Of a DNA stretch of 64,000 nt, positions 52,814 through 60,571 are shown one piece after another. Source of the DNA: Streptomyces coeruleorubidus (GTDB lineage: Bacteria; Actinomycetota; Actinomycetes; Streptomycetales; Streptomycetaceae); contig NZ_CP023694.1 in the NCBI RefSeq assembly GCF_008705135.1, positions 7,849,001-7,913,000 on the forward strand, read 5' to 3'. How positions within the stretch are numbered: the stretch's first letter is position 1; every line of letters starts with the position of its first letter. The notes beneath the pieces are model-generated. The model was not told the origin of the DNA, made no database searches, and saw only the letters and a list, made by a program, of their open reading frames with translations. The translations under genes were made by a program, and so were the position numbers.

Positions 52814-52843
52814 CCGGCTCCCGCCAGGGGCCGCCGCCCCGGA

Positions 52844-53245
52844 TCACGCCGGCAGCTTCGTGTCGATCACGCAGCTGATCTCTACCGCCTGCCCGGGGAA
52901 GGTGAGTTCGGTGACGCCCAGGGCCGTGCTGACCGGGCGGTGGGTACCGAAGTACGCGCGGTTGCCCTGCGCGATCACGTCGGCGTTCTTCACCAGGTCC
53001 ACCACGTACAGCGTCTGCGAGACGATCTGGTTGCGTGTGACGCCGTAGTGGGCCAGCACCTTGTCGATGTTGCGGTAGGTCCCCTCCAGCTGAGCGGCGA
53101 TGTCGTCCTCCGGGCGGAAGCCGCCCGCCTCGTCGAACGAGAGCTGTCCGGAGACATGGATCAGATCGCCGGACCTGATCGCCTGCGCGTAACCGAAGTG
53201 GGTCTCGGCCGGTATGGCGTGGTCGTAGACATCGATCGTGGTCAT
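52844..53245 (-). CDS. RidA-family protein (Rid/YjgF/UK114)
   Basis: 133-residue Rid-family protein, normally a trimer that hydrolyses reactive enamine/imine intermediates to ketoacids. Visible family segments are HFGYAQAIRSGDLIHVSGQLSFDE, TYRNIDKVLAHYG and the C-terminal ALGVTELTFPGQAVEISCVIDTKL. The usual Arg of RidA proper (before xxxYF) is not clearly placed, so it may belong to one of the other Rid subgroups. ATG at 53245 has GGAAGGA upstream. It is divergent from an HxlR regulator across 112 bases and is its likely target. Confidence 0.9.
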   Translation of the reverse strand: MTTIDVYDHAIPAETHFGYAQAIRSGDLIHVSGQLSFDEAGGFRPEDDIAAQLEGTYRNIDKVLAHYGVTRNQIVSQTLYVVDLVKNADVIAQGNRAYFGTHRPVSTALGVTELTFPGQAVEISCVIDTKLPA

Positions 53246-53357
53246 GGTGCCCGTCCTTCCGTCGAGCGCGCACCGCGCTCTCTTGTGGTTACTCGGAAAC
53301 CGTAGGAGAGTGAGGACCGACCTGGAAGAACGCACTTTTCAGTGACTGGGGAACCAG

Positions 53358-53738
53358 ATGGTGACCAAGCAGTTGAGGGACCTGCCGGAGAACGCGGACC
53401 TGCGGCGGGCCGACTCCCTGGCGCGGGAGATCTTCTCGGACGTGGCCAACAAGTGGGCGCTGCTCATCATCGAGGCCCTCGGTGAACGCACCCTGCGCTT
53501 CAGTGAGTTGCGCGACGAGGTCGAGGGCGTCAGCCACAAGATGCTCACGCAGAACCTGCGGATGCTGGAGCGCAACGGCCTGGTCGACCGGAAGGTGCAT
53601 CCCACCGTGCCGCCGAAGGTCGAGTACACCCTCACCGAACCGGGCCGGGCCCTGCGCGCCACGGTCGACCTGATCTGCGGCTGGACCCATGAGTACCTCG
53701 GGCACATCGAGTCGGCGCGCGACCGGTTCGACGCCTGA
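53358..53738 (+). CDS. HxlR-family transcriptional regulator
   Basis: 126-residue winged-helix regulator. The family segment DVANKWALLIIEALGERTLRFSELRDEVEGVSHKMLTQNLRMLERNGLVDRKVHPTVPPKVEYTLTEPG covers the recognition helix and wing. No Cys is found near the N-terminus, so a thiol-redox mechanism of the HypR/QorR kind is unlikely. ATG at 53358 follows GGGGAACC. It is divergent from the RidA-family gene and probably controls it in response to a reactive metabolite. Confidence 0.92.
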   Translation: MVTKQLRDLPENADLRRADSLAREIFSDVANKWALLIIEALGERTLRFSELRDEVEGVSHKMLTQNLRMLERNGLVDRKVHPTVPPKVEYTLTEPGRALRATVDLICGWTHEYLGHIESARDRFDA

Positions 53739-53750
53739 CCGGCCGGGGCG

Positions 53751-54509
53751 TCAGCTCGCGACCAGTTCCCGCACCTGCCGCCGGGCCGGGGCCTTCTCGA
53801 CCCGCGAGGTCCGGTACAGCCACAGCACATCACGTCCGAACGACCAGACCAGCAGGCCCAGAGCCAGGGCAGCGACCCCGAAGTTGGCGGCGTACGGCAG
53901 CAGATCGGCACCCGCCAGCAGCAGAAGCACGCCCTGGAGCGCCGCGACCGTCTTGCGGGCCGTGCTCGGCGGGAGTGCGGCGGTCAGCCAGGGCCAGACG
54001 CGGGCGGCGCCGACGAAGACGTACCGCATCCCGCCGATCAGCAGCACCCACAGGCCCAGTTGCATCGACACGTACACGCTCAGCACCAGGATCAGGAACG
54101 CGTCGACCTCCATGTCGAAGCGCGCGCCCAGCGGGGTCGAGGTGCCGGTGCGGCGGGCCACCTTGCCGTCGACACCGTCGAGGATCAGGGCCACCGCCGT
54201 CAGACCGACGAACAGCGACACGGGCGGCGAGCTCTGGAAGGAGTCCGCGACCAGCGCGGTGACCCCGCCGACGAGGGTGGCCCGGCCGAGGGTGACCCGG
54301 TTCGCCGCGCCGAACGAGCGCAGCCGGGAACGGTGCAGGGCCCGGGAGAGCACCGCCCAGGTGGCGATCGCGAACGCGAGGCCCGTCAGCCAGCCCGCCG
54401 GCCCCATCCCGATCGCCGTTCCGATCAGGGCCAGCAGCAGGATCTGCACTCCCGCCCCCAGGGCGGTCTCCTGCTGGAGCCTCGCGTCGTAAGTGTTGTT
54501 CAGGGCCAC
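53751..54509 (-). CDS. CDP-alcohol phosphatidyltransferase family protein
   Basis: 252-residue membrane enzyme. The complete CDP-alcohol phosphotransferase motif D-G-x2-A-R-x8-G-x3-D-x3-D is present in DGKVARRTGTSTPLGARFDMEVD, so it should be catalytically competent. About six hydrophobic segments. GTG at 54509 follows GGAGGG. Such enzymes join an alcohol headgroup to a CDP-activated lipid (or the reverse) in the membrane. It is divergent from the dehydrogenase gene that starts the 54.6-59.9 kb operon and shares its 108-base promoter region, so I include it in that putative pathway. The alcohol partner is unknown. Confidence 0.9.
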   Translation of the reverse strand: MALNNTYDARLQQETALGAGVQILLLALIGTAIGMGPAGWLTGLAFAIATWAVLSRALHRSRLRSFGAANRVTLGRATLVGGVTALVADSFQSSPPVSLFVGLTAVALILDGVDGKVARRTGTSTPLGARFDMEVDAFLILVLSVYVSMQLGLWVLLIGGMRYVFVGAARVWPWLTAALPPSTARKTVAALQGVLLLLAGADLLPYAANFGVAALALGLLVWSFGRDVLWLYRTSRVEKAPARRQVRELVAS

Positions 54510-54617
54510 CGAACACCCTCCGGCCGTGTGACAGAGTCGATCAACGCCGCTACCTTGTGCGCGGCCTGTGCACCCCTCGGTACGCAAGCAGCTTCCCGAT
54601 CGTTCAGGAGGACTTCG

Positions 54618-55598
54618 ATGAAGCACACCGGACGTGCGTTCTGGATCGACTCGCCTGGGCGGGGTGGAATCCGGGACGTCGCCCTGCCGGAGCCCGGCGA
54701 GGGCGAAGTGCTGGTCCGCACGCTGTACTCCGGCGTCAGCCGCGGCACGGAGACGCTGGTCTTCCGCGGCGGTGTGCCCGCCAGCCAGCACACGGCCATG
54801 CGGGCGCCGTTCCAGGAAGGCGACTTCCCGGGCCCGGTGAAGTACGGCTACCTCAACGTCGGCGTGGTGGAGGAGGGGCCCGAGGCGCTCGCCGGACGTA
54901 CGGTGTTCTGCCTCTACCCGCACCAGACCCGGTACGTCGTCCCGGTGAGCGCCGTCACACCCGTACCCGGCACCGTCCCGGCCGAACGGGCCGTGCTCGC
55001 GGGGACCGTGGAGACCGCCGTCAACGCCCTGTGGGACGCCGCGCCCCTGGTCGGAGACCGGATCGCCGTGGTCGGCGGGGGCATGGTCGGCTGCTCGGTG
55101 GCCGCCCTGCTCGCCCGGTTCCCCGGTGTGCGCGTCCAGTTGGTCGACGCCGACCCGGGCCGGGCCGGCATCGCCAAGGCCCTGGGTGTCGGCTTCGCGT
55201 CCCCCGAGGACGCCCTCGGCGAGTGCGACCTGGTCGTCCACGCCAGCGCCACCGAGCAGGGCCTGGCCCGGTCCCTGGAACTCCTCACCGCCGAAGGGAC
55301 CGTGCTCGAACTGAGCTGGTACGGCGACCGGCAGGTGAGCCTGCCGCTCGGCGAGGCCTTCCACTCCCGGCGGCTCGTCATCCGCTCCAGCCAGGTCGGC
55401 ACCGTCTCCCCGGCCCGCCCGAACCGCACCTACGCCGACCGGCTCGCGCTCGCCCTCGACCTGCTCGCCGACCCGGCCCTCGACGCCCTCGTCACCGGCG
55501 AATCCGCCTTCGAGGACCTGCCGGACGTGCTGCCGAAGCTCGCCTCCGGCGAGATCCCCGCGCTGTGTCACCGGGTCCGCTACGGCGAGAGCGATTGA
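54618..55598 (+). CDS. BchC-like medium-chain dehydrogenase
   Basis: 326-residue medium-chain dehydrogenase. The catalytic-domain segment LYSGVSRGTETLVFRGGVP, FPGPVKYGYLNVGVVEEGP and the Rossmann motif IAVVGGGMVGCSVAALL place it near BchC and related zinc-type alcohol dehydrogenases. The canonical first zinc ligand (Cys in C-G-T-D) reads Ser-Arg-Gly-Thr-Glu and the GHE motif is replaced by KYGY, so the usual catalytic zinc site appears absent. ATG at 54618 after CAGGAGG. First gene of the set with the PTPS-like, glycosyltransferase, methyltransferase and flippase-like genes. It probably oxidises an alcohol or reduces a ketone on the product. Confidence 0.87.
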   Translation: MKHTGRAFWIDSPGRGGIRDVALPEPGEGEVLVRTLYSGVSRGTETLVFRGGVPASQHTAMRAPFQEGDFPGPVKYGYLNVGVVEEGPEALAGRTVFCLYPHQTRYVVPVSAVTPVPGTVPAERAVLAGTVETAVNALWDAAPLVGDRIAVVGGGMVGCSVAALLARFPGVRVQLVDADPGRAGIAKALGVGFASPEDALGECDLVVHASATEQGLARSLELLTAEGTVLELSWYGDRQVSLPLGEAFHSRRLVIRSSQVGTVSPARPNRTYADRLALALDLLADPALDALVTGESAFEDLPDVLPKLASGEIPALCHRVRYGESD

Positions 55599-55791
55599 CG
55601 CATCGACTGACGAATCGTTCCATCCGGTACGGCTTCCGTACGACTTCAGTGCCGGGTGGATACGGCGAAAGCGCCTGACCTGAGAAAAGACGTACCGGAG
55701 ACTGAACAGGGGAAGGCAAGGAGCCGTAATACACGGCATCCCCGGCAGCCATGGCGGGGGAGCAGACGCGCCGCACCTGGAGGGTCGTCCG

Positions 55792-56190
55792 TTGTTCAGC
55801 ATCACCGTCCGCGATCACATCATGATCGCCCACAGCTTCCGCGGCGAGGTCTTCGGACCGGCGCAGCGCCTGCACGGGGCCACGTTCCTCGTGGACGCCA
55901 CGTTCCGGCGCGAGCAGCTGGACGAGGACAACATCGTCGTCGACATCGGGCTGGCGACCCAGGAACTCGGGGCGGTGGTCAGCGAGCTGAACTACCGCAA
56001 CCTCGACAACGAGCCCGACTTCGCCGGTGTCAACACCTCTACGGAGTTCCTCGCCAAGGTCATCGCCGACCGGCTCGCCGAGCGCATCCACAAGGGCGCG
56101 CTGGGCGAAGGCGCCAAGGGCATCGCGGGCCTGACCGTCACCCTGCATGAATCACACATCGCGTGGGCGAGTTACGAGCGTGCGCTGTGA
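55792..56190 (+). CDS. 6-pyruvoyltetrahydropterin synthase/QueD-fold protein with altered active site
   Basis: 132-residue T-fold protein. TTG start at 55792 is supported by GGAGGG seven bases upstream. The fold is recognisable from FSITVRDHIMIAHSFRGEVFGPAQRLHGATFLV, DNIVVDIGLATQEL, LNYRNLDN and the C-terminal GLTVTLHESHIAWASYE with the conserved Glu120. In QueD/PTPS the segment reads C-x-x-L-H-G-H; here the Cys position is Ala24 and the second His of HGH is Ala30, leaving His14 and His28. So the usual catalytic Cys and one zinc ligand are missing. The stop overlaps the glycosyltransferase start (GTGA). A new substrate or a binding role is likely. Confidence 0.85.
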   Translation: MFSITVRDHIMIAHSFRGEVFGPAQRLHGATFLVDATFRREQLDEDNIVVDIGLATQELGAVVSELNYRNLDNEPDFAGVNTSTEFLAKVIADRLAERIHKGALGEGAKGIAGLTVTLHESHIAWASYERAL

Positions 56191-57392
56191 CCGACACGAC
56201 GATCGAACGGCCCGGGCAGAGCGGACCGGTACCCGCACGGCTGAATTACGTTCCCGTGCAGCACGCCACCCTGAAGAACGCCGAGATCATCCCCATGTCC
56301 CTGCGCACCGTGCACTTCGTGCTGCCGGGCGGCGTCGACGACCCGGCCGCGCCCAGCGGCGGCAACGCCTACGACCGGCGCGTGTGCCTGGACCTGCCCG
56401 GCTTCGGCTGGCAGGTGACCAAGCACGCCGTGGCCGGTGACTGGCCCCGGCCGGGGGCGGCGGCCCGTACGGAACTCGCCCGCGCCCTGAGCGGCTTGCC
56501 CGACGGTGCCGTCGTCCTGCTCGACGGGCTGGTCGCCTGCGGCGTCCCGGAAATCGTCGTGCCGGAGGCGGATCGACTGCGCATGGCCGTCCTCGTCCAC
56601 CTCCCGCTCGGCGACGAGACCGGGCTCGACCCGGCCGTGGCCGCCGAACTCGACGCCAAGGAACGGGCGGTGCTGCGGGCGGTGCCGGCGGTGATCGCCA
56701 CCAGCGACTGGGCGGTCCGCCGGCTGGTCGCCCACCACGGCCTTCCCCCGGAGCGGGTGCACGTCGCGGCGCCCGGCGCCGACATCGCGCCGCTCGCGCC
56801 CGGCACCGACGGCGTCTCACGACTCCTGTGCGTGGCCGCCGTGACCCCGCGCAAGGGACAGCACCGGCTGGTGGAGGCACTGGCCACGGTGACCGACCTG
56901 CCGTGGAGCTGCGTCTTCGTCGGCAGTCTCACCCAGGACCCGGAGTACGTCGCCCATCTGCGATCCCTCATAGCCGAGCACGGCCTCCAGGACCGGCTGG
57001 AGCTGGCGGGTGCGCAGTCCGGCGCCGCGCTCGACGCCAGTTACGCCACCGCCGACCTGATGGTCCTCACCTCCTACGCCGAGACGTACGGCATGGCCGT
57101 GACCGAGGCACTGGCGCGCGGCATCCCGGTCATGGCCACGGACGTCGGCGGGCTCCCCGAGGCGGTCGGCCGCGCTCCCGACGGCGGTGTGCCCGGCATC
57201 CTCGTCCCGCCGGAGAACTCCGCCGCCATCGCCGCCGAACTGCGCTGCTGGTTCGGTGAAGCGGACGTACGCCGTCGCCTCAAGGCCGCCGCCCGCAGCC
57301 GCCGCGCCGCCCTCGGCGGCTGGGCGGCGACCGCACAGAGCCTGGCGGCGGTACTGCGCCGGCTCCCGAACGACCCCCGGAGGGCCGCATGA
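56187..57392 (+). CDS. glycosyltransferase family 4 protein
   Basis: 401-residue GT-B glycosyltransferase. N-terminal half with VHFVLPGGVDDPAAPSGGNAYDRR (a nucleotide-sugar enzyme opening) and C-terminal half with LLCVAAVTPRKGQHRLVEAL, LELAGAQSGAALDASYATADLMVLTSYAETYGMAVTEALARGIPVMATDVGGLPE, the E-x7-E motif of GT4 enzymes. GTG at 56187 overlaps the PTPS-like stop (GTGA), and the stop overlaps the methyltransferase ATG. Transfers a sugar from a nucleotide donor to an unknown acceptor, inferred to be the pathway product. Confidence 0.92.
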   Translation: MTDTTIERPGQSGPVPARLNYVPVQHATLKNAEIIPMSLRTVHFVLPGGVDDPAAPSGGNAYDRRVCLDLPGFGWQVTKHAVAGDWPRPGAAARTELARALSGLPDGAVVLLDGLVACGVPEIVVPEADRLRMAVLVHLPLGDETGLDPAVAAELDAKERAVLRAVPAVIATSDWAVRRLVAHHGLPPERVHVAAPGADIAPLAPGTDGVSRLLCVAAVTPRKGQHRLVEALATVTDLPWSCVFVGSLTQDPEYVAHLRSLIAEHGLQDRLELAGAQSGAALDASYATADLMVLTSYAETYGMAVTEALARGIPVMATDVGGLPEAVGRAPDGGVPGILVPPENSAAIAAELRCWFGEADVRRRLKAAARSRRAALGGWAATAQSLAAVLRRLPNDPRRAA

Positions 57393-58435
57393 CGAACCCG
57401 GTGACGACCCAGCAGAGCGGGACGATACCGGCCCAGCCCGGGCCGAGGGAGGCTGCCGAGTCGATGGACGGATTGATTCCGGGCGGGAGTCCCGGGGCGT
57501 GGCGGGCCGCGGAGTCCGCGGACGCCGTCATCCCGGGCGCGGGCCCCTCCGGCACACCCGGCGCGCGGCCCACCGTGAAGCTGCGTGAGGCCGATCCCGA
57601 GGATCCGCCCCGTTACGCGCCCGAGTGGCTGGAGCTGCGGGAGCCGGCCGACGCCGCCGCGCGGGCGCACGATCTGCTCGACCCGTTGCGCATCCGGCTC
57701 GCCAACCTGCCGGGCAAGCCGGGCGGTGTCGTCATCCACGACCTCGGGTGCGGTACCGGCTCGATGGGCCGCTGGCTCGCCCCTTGTCTGGACGGCGCGC
57801 AGCATTGGGTCCTGCACGACCGCGACCCCTATCTGCTGCACTTCGCCGCCGTCGCCTCCCCGCGCACCGCCGCCGACGGCAGCCGGGTCACCGTGGAGAC
57901 GCGGCGCGGTGACGTCGCCCGCCTCACCGCGGACGCCCTGCGCGGCGCCTCCCTGGTGACGGCGTCCGCCCTGCTGGACGTCCTCACCCGCGAGGAGATC
58001 GAGACCCTCGCCGCCGCCTGCGCCGGAGCCGGCTGCCCCGCCCTGCTGACGCTGTCCGTCGCCGGCCGCGTGGAGCTGACGCCGTCCCATCCGCTGGACT
58101 CGGAGATCGCCCAGGCGTTCAACGATCATCAGCGGCGCGACGGTCTGCTCGGTCCCGACGCGGTGACGGCGGCGGCCGAGGCGTTCTCCGAGCACGGCGC
58201 GACGGTACGGCTGCATCCGAGCCCGTGGCGGCTCGGCCCCGAGCAGGCCGCGCTCACCGAGCAGTGGCTGCGCGGCTGGGTCGGCGCCGCCGTCGAGCAG
58301 CGCCCCGACCTGCGCGCCCGTGCCGACGCCTACCTGGCCGAACGCCTGGCCGACTGCGCCGCCGGCCGGTTGCGCGTCACCGTCCACCACACCGACCTCC
58401 TGGCCCTGTGCCGCCCGGAGGGCGGAGCGTCATGA
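57389..58435 (+). CDS. class I SAM-dependent methyltransferase
   Basis: 348-residue methyltransferase. A ~75-residue low-complexity N-terminal extension precedes the SAM-binding domain: motif I VIHDLGCGTGSMGRWLAP, acidic strand VLHDRDPYLL, and the later LVTASALLDVLTREEIETLA. The C-terminal third is helical. It overlaps both neighbours by four bases (ATGA), so translation with the glycosyltransferase and flippase-like protein is coupled. Methyl acceptor unknown. Confidence 0.9.
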   Translation: MTNPVTTQQSGTIPAQPGPREAAESMDGLIPGGSPGAWRAAESADAVIPGAGPSGTPGARPTVKLREADPEDPPRYAPEWLELREPADAAARAHDLLDPLRIRLANLPGKPGGVVIHDLGCGTGSMGRWLAPCLDGAQHWVLHDRDPYLLHFAAVASPRTAADGSRVTVETRRGDVARLTADALRGASLVTASALLDVLTREEIETLAAACAGAGCPALLTLSVAGRVELTPSHPLDSEIAQAFNDHQRRDGLLGPDAVTAAAEAFSEHGATVRLHPSPWRLGPEQAALTEQWLRGWVGAAVEQRPDLRARADAYLAERLADCAAGRLRVTVHHTDLLALCRPEGGAS

Positions 58436-59925
58436 GTCCGAGGGCGGGGACGGACGTCGCGCCTCGGGGCGCGGTGGCGGAGGCGCGTGTGCGGGTGAAG
58501 CCCGCTGACGCCGCCCGGCTGCCGGAGAGCGCCGAGACCGCCGACGGGGGCCGGCTCGACGGAACCGGAGTTCCGGCGCCGTCCTCGGCCGCGGCCGAGC
58601 CGTCGGTGACCGGCAGCGGCCGGCGTTCGCCCGCCGGGACCGGGGTCGCCGTCGCGCCCCTGGCCGATCCGGAGGTGCCGTGCCCGGTCGCCGACGACAC
58701 GGGCGTGCGCCGACCCGGCGAGCCGGCCCTCTCCGCACACCCCGTCGCCGACGCCGGGACCCCGACGCCCATGACCGGCCCGGCGCCCTCCCGGCCCGGC
58801 CCCGTCCGCTCCGCCCTCGCCCGGCTCGGCTCCCGCAAGGTCCGTACCCACCTCGGCACCTTCGCCGGAGTCGTCATCCTCGGGGTGCTGCTGTGGCGGC
58901 TGGGCACCGGGGTCTTCCTGGACGGGCTGCGCCGCATCGACGCGACGACCCTGGTGCTGGCGCTCGGGATCGGGCTCGTCACCACCGTGTTCAGCGCGTG
59001 GCGATGGGCGCTCGTGGCCCGGAGCCTGAGGATCCGGCTGCCGTTCGGGCCGGCCGTCGCCGACTACTACCGGGCGCTGTTCCTGAACGCGGCGCTGCCC
59101 GGCGGTGTGCTCGGCGACGTGCACCGGGCGGTGCGGCACGGGCAGAGCGAGGGGGACGTGCGGCGGGGCGTGAAGGCCGTCGTCCTCGAACGGGCCGCCG
59201 GGCAGATCGCGTTGTTCGCCCTCGGGGCCGTGGTCCTGCTGACCATGCCGTCCCCGGTGCTGGCCCAGGCCCGGCACATCGCCCCGCTCGCGGTCCTGGC
59301 CGCACTCGGGGCACTCGCCGTCGTCCTCGCCCTGCGCATGAACCGCCCGGCACCCTCCCGCCGGGGCCGGGCGCTGCGCGCCATGCTCACCGAGGCACGC
59401 GAGGGGCTGCTGTCCCGCCGCAACGGGCCCGGAGTCGTCGTCTCCTCGGTGGTCGTCCTGGCGGGTTACGTCGCCATGTTCGTCCTCGCCGCCCGCGTCG
59501 CCGGAGCCGCCGCCTCGGTGGCCGTACTGGTGCCGCTCGCCGTACTCGCGCTGCTGGCCATGGGCCTGCCGCTGAACGTCGGCGGCTGGGGACCGAGGGA
59601 AGGCGTCACCGCCTGGGCGTTCGGCGCCGCGGGCCTGGGCGCCGGCCGGGGACTCGCCGTCGCGGTCGTCTACGGGGTGCTGAGCCTCGTGGCGAGCCTG
59701 CCCGGCCTGGTCGTGCTCGTCGCCCGCTGGTACGCGGGCCTGCGCGCCGGGTCCGAGTCCGCCTCACCGGCCCCCGGACCCGGCCCCGCGACCGTGCCTG
59801 ACTACGCGTCGGAGGTCAGCAGCGAGAAATACGCCCCGAAGGAATCCGCCAGGCTCGCCAGGAGTTCCTTCCCCTTTTCCGCCGAACCCAGCGAAGGACG
59901 GCCGATGACACCGGAATCGGTATAA
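58432..59925 (+). CDS. lysylphosphatidylglycerol synthase transmembrane-type (flippase-like) protein
   Basis: 497-residue integral membrane protein of the LPG-synthase TM/flippase-like family (also called UPF0104). A ~125-residue Pro/Ala-rich N-terminal extension precedes about eight membrane segments; family motifs are FSAWRWALVARSL, LFLNAALPGGVLGDVHRAVR, AVVLERAAGQI and LPLNVGGWGPREGVTAWAFGAAGLG. The aminoacyl-transferase domain of MprF is absent, so this is a stand-alone flippase-like part. Its 3' end runs 124 bases into the convergent creatininase-family gene. It may move the pathway's lipid-linked product. Confidence 0.87.
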   Translation: MSPRAGTDVAPRGAVAEARVRVKPADAARLPESAETADGGRLDGTGVPAPSSAAAEPSVTGSGRRSPAGTGVAVAPLADPEVPCPVADDTGVRRPGEPALSAHPVADAGTPTPMTGPAPSRPGPVRSALARLGSRKVRTHLGTFAGVVILGVLLWRLGTGVFLDGLRRIDATTLVLALGIGLVTTVFSAWRWALVARSLRIRLPFGPAVADYYRALFLNAALPGGVLGDVHRAVRHGQSEGDVRRGVKAVVLERAAGQIALFALGAVVLLTMPSPVLAQARHIAPLAVLAALGALAVVLALRMNRPAPSRRGRALRAMLTEAREGLLSRRNGPGVVVSSVVVLAGYVAMFVLAARVAGAAASVAVLVPLAVLALLAMGLPLNVGGWGPREGVTAWAFGAAGLGAGRGLAVAVVYGVLSLVASLPGLVVLVARWYAGLRAGSESASPAPGPGPATVPDYASEVSSEKYAPKESARLARSSFPFSAEPSEGRPMTPESV

Positions 59926-60530
59926 CCGGACATGCCGAGGGTGAGCAGATGACGCCGGTCGTCAGCGACAAAATCGGAAGTCTCATAACCGGGTCGGAGC
60001 ATTTCGGGATGAGCGTGCAGAAGGATGGAGGTCTCTATTTCCCCCGCGTGCATGTCGGTGAGCAGCGAGGCGACCACACCCGCCCGCTCCCGCGCCGCCT
60101 CCCAGTCCTCCGGGGCCGGGAACAGCGCCATCCGCTCGCCGCGGGCGGAGGATTCCTGAACGACGTTGCCCAGTACGTAGTTTCCGCCGTGCCCGTTGAC
60201 CACCACCAGGGCGTCGACGCCCGACCGGCGGAGCGAAGCCGCTATGTCCCGTACCACCGCATGAAGGGTCACCGAGGAGATGCTCACGGTCCCCGGCCAG
60301 GCCGCGTGCTCGTGCGAGCACGAGATCGTCACCGGAGGAAGGAGGTGCACCGGGTACGCGCCGGCTATCTCCCGCGCGACGGCACAGGCGACGAGCGTGT
60401 CGGTCGCCAGCGGGAGATACGGACCGTGCTGCTCGAAGCTCCCCACGGGAAGCACCGCGACCTGCCGTGAGACACCGGCGCCCCGCGTCCGTACGTCTTC
60501 CGTGGTGTCCGCCGGCACCAAGTCACTCAT
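59802..60530 (-). CDS. creatininase-family amidohydrolase (candidate FAPy deformylase, ArfB-like)
   Basis: 242-residue creatininase-fold hydrolase. The two-metal site is visible: Glu33, His35 and Asp44 in SFEQHGPYLPLATDT, His in SHEHAAWPGT, NGHGGN and the Glu in DMHAGEIETS. ATG at 60530 follows GAAAGG. It is divergent from the GTP cyclohydrolase II gene, only 41 bases apart, and its 3' end overlaps the flippase-like gene. Archaeal ArfB, a member of this family, deformylates the formylaminopyrimidine (FAPy) made by GTP cyclohydrolase III; since the neighbour appears to be a FAPy-producing cyclohydrolase, ArfB-like function is my leading hypothesis. MftE-like peptidase is an alternative but no mycofactocin genes are near. 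Confidence 0.85.
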   Translation of the reverse strand: MSDLVPADTTEDVRTRGAGVSRQVAVLPVGSFEQHGPYLPLATDTLVACAVAREIAGAYPVHLLPPVTISCSHEHAAWPGTVSISSVTLHAVVRDIAASLRRSGVDALVVVNGHGGNYVLGNVVQESSARGERMALFPAPEDWEAARERAGVVASLLTDMHAGEIETSILLHAHPEMLRPGYETSDFVADDRRHLLTLGMSGYTDSGVIGRPSLGSAEKGKELLASLADSFGAYFSLLTSDA

Positions 60531-60571
60531 AACGTCACGGCCTTTCGTCTCTGCTTAGGAACTCGAGAATC

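Noticed and set aside
55599..55791. Possible riboswitch or leader before the TTG-started PTPS-like gene
   Set aside because: The 193-base gap holds only a small GTACGG-CTT-CCGTAC hairpin (55627-55641) and no recognisable aptamer pattern such as FMN, preQ1 or THF.
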